Shown in pieces: positions 1 to 8,900 of a stretch of DNA of 64,000 nt. The notes beneath the pieces are model-generated. The model had not been told where the DNA came from. It saw nothing but the letters and a program-made list of their open reading frames with translations, and made no database searches. The DNA comes from Candidatus Woesearchaeota archaeon CG10_big_fil_rev_8_21_14_0_10_37_12. Lineage in GTDB: Archaea > Nanobdellota > Nanobdellia > Woesearchaeales > ARS49. Location of the stretch: assembly GCA_002762795.1 (NCBI GenBank), contig PCYA01000014.1, positions 1 through 64,000 on the forward strand, given 5' to 3'. A program made the position numbers and the translations under genes. The number at the start of each line of letters is the position of its first letter. Position 1 is the first letter of the stretch.

Positions 1-74
1 TTTTCTACTTGCAAAGTTCGCCCTAAAGGGCGGGGTATTAAACCCCAGTGCAAAGTCCTGCGAACTTTGCAATA
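1..74 (-). repeat. Palindromic element type 2 (truncated by window edge)
   Basis: Reverse complement reads TATTGCAAAGTTCGCAGGACTTTGCACTGGGGTTTAATACCCCGCCCTTTAGGGCGAACTTTGCAAGTAGAAAA; near-identical to copies at 38756 and 55101. Confidence 0.85.
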
Positions 75-305
75 AGAAATGCCTTGAAAGAATTAAAAGA
101 AAAAAACAATCTTGATTTAATATTTTTAACTTGCATTGATGTGGAAAAAAGGTTCAATACTTTTGTAGTTATTGATGACAATTCAAAAATTTTGCTTGAA
201 AATGCACTAAACATAACTTTTGAAAACAATGTCGCTAAAAGAAATGGAATAATTATGCGCAAAGAAATTGTACCGTTGTTGAAAGAACTTCTCGAAAGCG
301 AATAG
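48..305 (+). CDS. C-terminal part of an uncharacterized conserved protein; N-terminus apparently replaced or interrupted by the palindromic element
   Basis: ORF; first ~9 codons lie inside the repeat; weak resemblance to the C-terminal region of archaeal DHH/RecJ-like proteins (from memory). Confidence 0.45.
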   Translation: MQSPANFAIRNALKELKEKNNLDLIFLTCIDVEKRFNTFVVIDDNSKILLENALNITFENNVAKRNGIIMRKEIVPLLKELLESE

Positions 306-341
306 AAAGCTTTAAAAAGGACTCACTTAAACTTTCTGAGT

Positions 342-905
342 ATGGGCGTATTAAAATATATTTCTAAAGCTTGGAAAACACATGAAGCTCCAGATGTTCA
401 GAAAGAGCGTTTGATTCAATGGAGACGCCAGCCTGTTACATTGCGAATTGCAAATCCTACACGATTAGACAGAGCACGAGCGCTTGGTTACAAAGCAAAG
501 CTTGGTGTTTTGCTTGTTCGCCAGAAAGTTGATAGAGGCGGTCATACAAGGCCAAGTTGGAGTGGTGGCAGGCGTTCAAGAAATATGAGTCCGAGATTAA
601 ATTTAAGAAAAAATTATCAAATGATTGCAGAAGAGCGTGCTGCAAAGAAATATGTTAATTGTGAAGTGTTAAATTCATATTTTGTTGGCAAAGATGGCAT
701 TAGTTACTGGTTTGAAATTATTTTAGTTGATCGCACACACCCAAGTGTTTCTGCAGATAAAAATTTCTCTTGGATTGCTGACAAACGCGGTCGTGCAGCA
801 AGAGGATTAACAAGTGCAGGCAGAAAAATAAGAGGTTTGCGTCAGAAAGGCAAAGGTGTAGAGAAAGCAAGGCCGTCACGGCGTGCAAATTTACGCAGAT
901 TATAA
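342..905 (+). CDS. rpl15e: Ribosomal protein eL15 (L15e)
   Basis: MGVLKYISKAWK...GRAARGLTSAGRKIRGLRQKGKG, clear L15e signature. Confidence 0.97.
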   Translation: MGVLKYISKAWKTHEAPDVQKERLIQWRRQPVTLRIANPTRLDRARALGYKAKLGVLLVRQKVDRGGHTRPSWSGGRRSRNMSPRLNLRKNYQMIAEERAAKKYVNCEVLNSYFVGKDGISYWFEIILVDRTHPSVSADKNFSWIADKRGRAARGLTSAGRKIRGLRQKGKGVEKARPSRRANLRRL

Positions 906-944
906 ATTCATATAATTAACATAATATTCAAAAAAGGTGAGTAC

Positions 945-1097
945 ATGTCTGAAGAGTTTGATGAGTCTGAAGAAGATTATAGAACATTCAAAGATGAGCT
1001 TTTTGCTAATGAAGATATAGAGTACGAAGAAGATACTGAAACTGATGATGAACAATCATACGAAGAAGATCCTTCTGAAATGTGGATTGATGAATAA
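945..1097 (+). CDS. Small very acidic protein (50 aa)
   Basis: MSEEFDESEEDYRTFKDELFANEDIEYEEDTETDDEQSYEEDPSEMWIDE preceded by AAAGGTGAGTAC (SD-like); below the ORF-track length cutoff. Confidence 0.6.
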   Translation: MSEEFDESEEDYRTFKDELFANEDIEYEEDTETDDEQSYEEDPSEMWIDE

Positions 1098-1315
1098 CAC
1101 AACAAAGGTTTATTTCCCCACCTCAAAAAATTGATTTTCCATTCTCTGTGAACGCTTTACTCTAAACTATGTGCCCTATACTCTTTACCCCTTGCCAAAA
1201 AATATTTATTAGTCACTAAGCCCTCAAAACAAAAAAAGTTACCATCGCACAGTAACCACAAAAAAGAAACTTTTATATATTGCCTGTTTTTTACGCCTGT
1301 TTGGGGGTAATACTC

Positions 1316-2905
1316 ATGAAGGTTAGGGGACTTACAAGCGCAGTAATCACTGCAGGAGCAATTACAGGAATAGGCACAGGAGTAGGTTGCCAAAACGCTG
1401 GTTATGTTGATATAGATCGTAGTTGGGAAGCTTCTTTCAATGACGTTATAGAAGTTCAAACAGGAAGAGATGTTCAAAATCTTGGAGACCTGGTTTATGA
1501 TGCATTCAAACCATTTGAAAATGCGCGTGCAGAAAATGTAGGAGCTTTTGTTCTTGCATCAAGAAGCATGAATCCTGATCGTCTTGCATCATTAACTGGC
1601 CTTTCTGGAAGTTATGACTCAGCTCAAGGTCAGCCAAAACAAAACAAAAGGGGTCAAAATGACATACTTGCAGAATTATTCTCAGATAATAAGCTACAAA
1701 ATTTAGTGTATACTGAAATTGCAGAAACTGCAGATATTGGTGATGTTGATAGTTCAAGAATATTAACTTCTGATAATATAATTAACGTAAGAGACAACCT
1801 GGCCAGTCTCGGTTTCTTACTCAAACAACCAGAGCTTAGTGCGTCTGAACGAGCAAGTTTGAATAGCGTTGGCGCAAGCAATGCAAAATATCAAGTAGAA
1901 AAAGTTTACAGTGAGTCAGGTTTAAGAAAAGTTTATGATTTAATGGTTGTTCGTGCAGCTGCTGCAATGCTTGAGGGTAATTTGCAAGTTGTTCAGCAAT
2001 CGTATGATTTTGCAATGAGAATTGAAGATGTTCTAGGCAGAAAATATGGAGGAGTTAATCCTACAACAACAGATGGCAAATATAAATCTTCAAGATTATT
2101 ACATGGTGAAGCGCTTATTGAGAAATTAAAAACTGCAAAAATCACATATGACAGAAAAGATGGCGATGAAAAGCAAGATGATTTGCGTTTGGGCGATTTT
2201 GTTGACGAAGAAACAGGTCTCGGTGAAGAAACAAAGAAATCTCAAACATACAAAGACTTTCATGAAGAGACAGTGGCAGCTATTGGCGACAGAAGCGTAT
2301 TGAGACATGACTGGGAAGAGCCAAATGTTGCCATGCAGGGTCCTGTTTATTGGTTGTTAAATGCAACTGTACAAAATGCAGCAGCAACTGGGAATCAAGA
2401 TGGAAACCAAACATATGCAAATCTTATAGCTGGCAATAATAGTGCAGAAACTGCAAGAAATATTGTTGCAGCGAATACTGTTTTGTTAGGAGAGCTTGCA
2501 AGACAAGAACGCATAAGTAATTTAGATCAAGCACGCAAAGGTGGATATTTAACAGGATTAGTCACAGGACTTTTGCCTGGTTACGGTACATATAGGGCAA
2601 TCAAAAGCGCACCTATTGCGTTTACTGGAGACAGGTATGTGGCAAAAGGCAATACAGAAAGCGAAAGACTAGCAGATATTGTTCGTGAAGGTCTTGCTCG
2701 TGCAATGGGTTACAAAAATCATTCTAATTATGTGGGTTCAACAGGTCCTGCAATTGTTGAAACAGTAACAGGTGCTGTTTCAACACTGGGTACTGTTGGT
2801 GGAATTATTACAGGCACACAAGGTGGAAGCAGTTCAAAACCAGTGAGTAAGGGTGGTGGCGGACTTGAGGGTGGCGGAGATACTGGAGATCACACTAAGA
2901 ACTAG
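1316..2905 (+). CDS. Secreted/lipoprotein-like protein of unknown function
   Basis: N-terminal hydrophobic segment MKVRGLTSAVITAGAITGIGTGVGC (lipobox-like), Gly-rich C-terminus; start placed at 1316 inside the 1280 ORF. Confidence 0.75.
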   Translation: MKVRGLTSAVITAGAITGIGTGVGCQNAGYVDIDRSWEASFNDVIEVQTGRDVQNLGDLVYDAFKPFENARAENVGAFVLASRSMNPDRLASLTGLSGSYDSAQGQPKQNKRGQNDILAELFSDNKLQNLVYTEIAETADIGDVDSSRILTSDNIINVRDNLASLGFLLKQPELSASERASLNSVGASNAKYQVEKVYSESGLRKVYDLMVVRAAAAMLEGNLQVVQQSYDFAMRIEDVLGRKYGGVNPTTTDGKYKSSRLLHGEALIEKLKTAKITYDRKDGDEKQDDLRLGDFVDEETGLGEETKKSQTYKDFHEETVAAIGDRSVLRHDWEEPNVAMQGPVYWLLNATVQNAAATGNQDGNQTYANLIAGNNSAETARNIVAANTVLLGELARQERISNLDQARKGGYLTGLVTGLLPGYGTYRAIKSAPIAFTGDRYVAKGNTESERLADIVREGLARAMGYKNHSNYVGSTGPAIVETVTGAVSTLGTVGGIITGTQGGSSSKPVSKGGGGLEGGGDTGDHTKN

Positions 2906-2914
2906 AGGTTAACA

Positions 2915-5900
2915 ATGAACTTGAAAAAATACTTGATTGCATTGATGTTTGTATTAGTGCTTGCTCCTGCAGTTTTTGCAGATGCAACAATTACTTACAG
3001 GTTTGATAGAACTGCCGTTAACGGCAGCGTGTATATCTGTCTTGACCAGGGATGTAATAGTGTTGATCAACCAAGAAACGGTTTAAGAGTTGTAAATCCT
3101 CAATCTACTAATGGTGAAGTTACAATTGTATATCCAACTACTTTGTTAAGTCAGTTTGGTTATGTTGAATATTTCACTGCTTCTGGTTTTAGGCCAAAAG
3201 TAGGTAAGCATAATTGGAATAGTAACGGCGCTACTTCAGAACCTGCTCCTGGAAATCCTCCTCATCAGTTTACGCAGATGCCAAATGCGTGTCGCGCAAC
3301 AGTCTCAAATTTTAACTTGAATAATGTTGCGCCAGGAGAATTGATGCAAATTAATACACAAGCTCAACTTGAAGCGCAAACTGCAAGTGCATTCCAAATT
3401 GATCCAAGCAGAAGTGTTGGTTATCTGCCTCCTCATTTAATACAGGAGTTTTATGGTGCAGATACAACAGTAACCTTAGATATTTTGAATCAGACTGGCA
3501 GTGTTGTGCACACACAAGTGCAACAATTTACTGCACAAAATAATAACGCTATTATTGCTGGAACAAGTATTCCTGTTCAATTTACGTACACTCCTTTAGA
3601 AGCAGGAGCTTACACTGCAAGAATTACTGCAGATGTTATTGACGATCAGTGTGCAAGCCATGAAGCAAGAAGCACATCCAACACATTTAGTGCAATTTCG
3701 CAGCAGCCAACTGGCCAGTTTGTAAATATTTTGAACGGTTTACGTGTTGATAACACGCTTCCATTTGTTGGGGATACTGTACAGTTTTCTTTTGAAAAAG
3801 TTACGTATCATGCAGATGGTCAAGGCGTGTTTGCTCCTGTTCAAACAGATCTTAATTTAACTATTGAGAGAAATGGTCAGGTTGTGCATTCACAAACAAG
3901 GACTGTTCCTGCAAATAACAATATCGCATCTCCAGATACATATTCATTCACACACACTTTTGCTCAGCCAGGAGCTCATACAATAAGAGTAACTGCAAAT
4001 GCAAATTCTATCTTACCAACAAGTTTACCAGAAATAATCGCTCAGCAGACTTTGCAACTCGATATTGCAAATAACGTTCCAATCAACCAAAACGTTATCT
4101 TCAACGTGTTGAACAGTTCAGGATTGCCTATAGATAACGCAACAGTGCGTCTTAATGGTCAGATAGTTATTGAACGATTAACAAACAGTACCGGTCAAGC
4201 ATCGTTTTCTTTAGCAAGCGGAAGTTACGATTTCACAATAAGTGCTGCTGGTTATCAGAACAGAAATGAACAAGTGAGTGTTGGAAGTAGCAATCGTATT
4301 GTTTCTATAACTTTACAGAGAGGTAACACCGCTCCTACAATTAACTTACCACCAAGCATAAATTTCACAGCAGGAAACTCAGCAATTCTTGATTTGAATC
4401 TGTATGCAAATGATGCTGAAGATCTTGATAGCGTATTAATTTATACAATAGAAAATAACGCAAACACAACATTTGATATTTTCCAAGGAGTTGCAACAAT
4501 AACTTCCCGAGTTCAACAACCAGCAGAAGCATTTGAAGAGATGGTTACTGTAAGAGTGAATGATACTCAGAATGCAACTGCTAGCGACACTATGCTCGTT
4601 ACAGTAAATCCTTCTGGTACAAGTGTTCTAAGTTTAGCAATGCCTCAGGACGTTCAGTTTAATGAAGATAGTTCTGCTGTGAGATTTGTTGATTTACATA
4701 GACTAACAACAGCTCCTGTTCCAGCATCACAATTAACTTATGCTGTTACAAGCACAAGCAATACTAGTTTAATTACTGCAACAATCGAAAATAATCAATT
4801 TGTAACAATACTTGGCCAGCCAAATGCATTTGGCAGCGGAACAGTAACTGTGTCTGTTACAGATGGCACAAATACAGTCTCAAGAGTAATCAGCGTAACT
4901 GTTTCGCCAATTAATGATGCTCCTGTAATAATAAGTGTTCCTGTTATCCCTGCATTTAACAGAGGGCAACCATTTACAATAAACTTAAGGAATTCTTTCC
5001 TTGATGTTGACGGAGACCAACTAGTATACACTGTTTCACAAACGCCCGGAGTACAATTTGTCGTAAACAATAGTGCTCAGGAGTTAACAATTATTCCTGA
5101 TAGAAATGTTGTTGGTTCTAGAAATTTTGATATTACTGCAACAGATCCAAGTAGGTTATCTGTTAGTGGAACGTTCACAATTGTTCCGAGCAGCGTTGAT
5201 GAAGCACCATTTTTTGTACAAACAATTCCAAATATCATAACAAATGAAGAAATTGCAAATAATTTGGATTTGTCTGCATTTGAAGACGATATCCAAGATG
5301 GTCCTGGTGGAGATAACAATGGATTAACTTGGAAAGCAAGATTTGCAAATGAATCGGGAGTTCCTAGTATTGTGCTTTCAGGGGAGTTATTTACTGCTAC
5401 AATAAATTCTAACAGTGATAATTTAATTATTGTTCCAAATGTAAATCAATCAGGAAGCAGAGATATTACTTTATTCTTGTTTGACACTGGCAATTTTAAT
5501 ACGTCACAAAATATTACAATTACAGTTAACAATGTAAATGATGCTCCAAGCTACACGAACACAATCAATATTTTTGCAGAGTTGGGAGCTCAATTTAATA
5601 CCACCGTATTTGCATTTGACAGCGATCCAACCGGAGACACATTATCTTTCAGAGATAATACTAGTTTGTTTAACATTGCAAGAATAAACAACACAGCTGC
5701 AGAGATTAGATTTACACCTCAGAATAAAACAACAGAAGTTGTTGAGTTAGAGGTTTGTGATAATCACAATGCGTGTTCGCAGAGAAATATTACTGTAACT
5801 GTAACAGATGGTTTGCCACCAAGGCTTGTAAGCCAGACAACCCCTCATAATGAAACGTATGATTTCAATAAAACATACATCTGGAACTCAAGATGGACTG

Positions 5901-8900
5901 ACAACAACAACATTTCACAAGTTGTGTTTGAGTTTGAAGGCACAAATGTTACTGTAAATGAATCTGCAACGTCTGGTTTGTACATTACAAATAAAACAGA
6001 CTTGCCTGCAGGAACATATCAGTTCAGATGGTACGCTATTGATTCTGATGGTAATTTGAATGCTACAAATTTAACAAATGCGACAATCTTGAAAGCAACA
6101 AGCAATCTTGGTTTGTTCTTGAACGGAAGCGTTGCAAATATGACTGTTGATCAAAATGACAATGTCACAGTATTAGCAAATATGAGTAACACGTTTGGAC
6201 CTGTGAGCGTGCTGTTAAATAACGCTTCATTAACTTCAGGAAATGTTGACAGAAACAACAGTTTAGAGTTTAATCATACATTCCCTAATGCAGGACAGTT
6301 TGATTTCCTTGCAAGGTTTGCAGGCAATATAAATTACACTGCTGAAAATAGATCATTAACTGTATTTGTACGAGATGTTGATGCTCCAACATTTGGCAGC
6401 TCATCAGTTTTACCACTGACAGCTATTGTTAATGATACTGTTACGTTTAGACAAAATGTGTTTGATAATGTAAATGTGACAAGGGTTTTGTTTGAAAGAA
6501 ACAACATGAATTTCACGCCTTCACAAGTTGGTAATTCAAGTTTGTACGAGATTAATGTTACTGGCATACCTGGAGGAGTTCACCAGTTCAGATGGTTTGC
6601 TCAGGACGCTGCTGGAAACTTGAACAGCACAAATTTTACTAACTATACTGTTGCTCAGAATGCATCAGGAGTCATATTAAACGTGTTTGAATTCAATAAT
6701 TCTCTTGCAGACCCTGTAGTTGTTGAAGTTTTAACACCCTTGGTTATTAATGTAAACTTAACAAATCCTGCAGGAGGAATTGTAAACTTGACACGTAACG
6801 GCACAAGTGTTGCGAATCAAGCAACACCATTTAATTTCAGCTTTACTCCTCAGAGCATTGGCGTGTTTAACTTTACAGGAGTATTTGGCGGCAATTCAAA
6901 TTTCAGTTCATCTCAAGCAACAAGATTAGTTAATGTAATTCCAACTCAGGTTCCGCAGTTTGGTACTGAAACTATCAGTCCAGCATCGCAAGCACAAGTT
7001 GGTCAACCAGTTAACTTTAGACGAGTTGTAACTGATAATGTTGATATTAACAATGTAACTTTAGAAATCGGTAACACAAACAGAACAGCAACAAGAGTGA
7101 GCGGTAGTATCTTTGAAGTAATTGCTACTGATTTACTTCCAGGAAACTACACTTACAGATGGTTTGCTACAGACAATGCAAACAATATGAATAACACTCC
7201 ACTAGCAAATTACACTGTTGTAAAAATACCTTCAGTTGTACTGCTCACACTTAACGGAGCTGCAAATAATATTACTGTAGAGCAGAATGAGCCTGTTGAG
7301 AGTATTGCAAATGTAACTACGCCAGCAAATGCACTTGTTGAATTGCTTGTTAACGGAGTTGTTGCACAATCAACACCAAACTCAATTAACTTAACAAGAT
7401 CATTTGCGACACCCGGCATAATTAATATTACTGCTGTGACTCCCGGAAATATTAATTTCACAAGAGAAGAAGTTTCAAGATTTGTGAATGTTATTCCATC
7501 AATTGTTCCTTCATTTGGCACTGAAACAATAAGTCCTGTATCACCAACTCCAATTACTCAACAGTATACATTTAGACGAGTTGTAACGGACAATGGCGGA
7601 GTTCAGAATGTTACATTACAAATTGATAACATAAACCATACTGCACAAAGAGTTGGAACGTCCAACATATTTGAAGCAGTTGTTGCAGGATTAACTGTTG
7701 GCAATCACACTTATGTATGGCATGCTCGCGATAGTGTTAACAACACAAATAGCAGCACTCCACAAACGTATGAAGTCACAAAAGCAGCATCTGCGCTTGA
7801 ATTAACATTAAACGGTCAGGCTGGGAACATTAATGTTGAGCAAAATGCTCCTGTGTTAAGCATCGTAAGATTAGTAGTGCCAGGAGCAGGCAATGTTGAA
7901 TTGTTTGTAAACAGCGGCATTGCAAGTTCAGGCGCTTCACCAGTAAACAGCACTGACAGGTTTTCGGCTGTTGGACAAGTAGTAAATGTTACAGCAGTTT
8001 TCGCAGGCAATGTTAACTTTACACCTTCAACAATAACAAGATTTGTTACTATTACTGCTCCTTTCGCTCCAACGTTTGGAACGCAGACAATTACTCCAAG
8101 TTCACCAGCACCGTTCAGTCCAGCATACACTTTCAGAAGAATTGTGACTGATAATGGTGCAGTAAATAATGTGACTTTGCAAATTAACGGAACTAACTTT
8201 ACAGCATCAAGAATTGGCACAGGCAGTTTATTTGAAGCAAATGTTACTGGTTTGAATGTTGGAACGCACCAGTTTGTCTGGTTTGCAGAAGATGATGCTG
8301 GAAACCGAAACAACACTTCACCAGAGAATTACACTGTTGTTCCAATTCAACCTACAATCGCAATCCTATTGAATAACGCAACAAGCAACATTAATGTTGA
8401 GCAAGGCCAGCCAGTAGTCATTGTTGCGAATGCAACAAGTCCTGCCGGAGCAAACATTGAGCTGCGTGTTGATGGAACACTTGAAAACGCAGGACCTGCA
8501 CCAGTAAGTACAACAAAAACATTTGCAACTGTTGGTACTGTAAATATAACTGCCGTTATTCCTGCTACTGGTAATTTCGGAAGGGTAGAATTAACAAGAA
8601 TATTAACTGTTACACCTGCACAAGTTCCACAATTCGGAACTGAAACAATTACTCCAAGTTCACCAGCACCATTTAACCCTGTATACAATTTCAGAAGAGT
8701 TATAACAGATAACGGTGTTGTACAAGATGTATTCCTTGAATTAGATGGTTCTCAACTGTCTGCTTCAAGAATCGGAACAACAAACGAATTTGAAGCAAAC
8801 TTAACAAACTTAACAGTAGGCAACCACACATACAGATGGATTGCAACAGACAATGCAGGAAATATCGCAAACACAAGTTTCTTCACTTATGAAGTAATCC

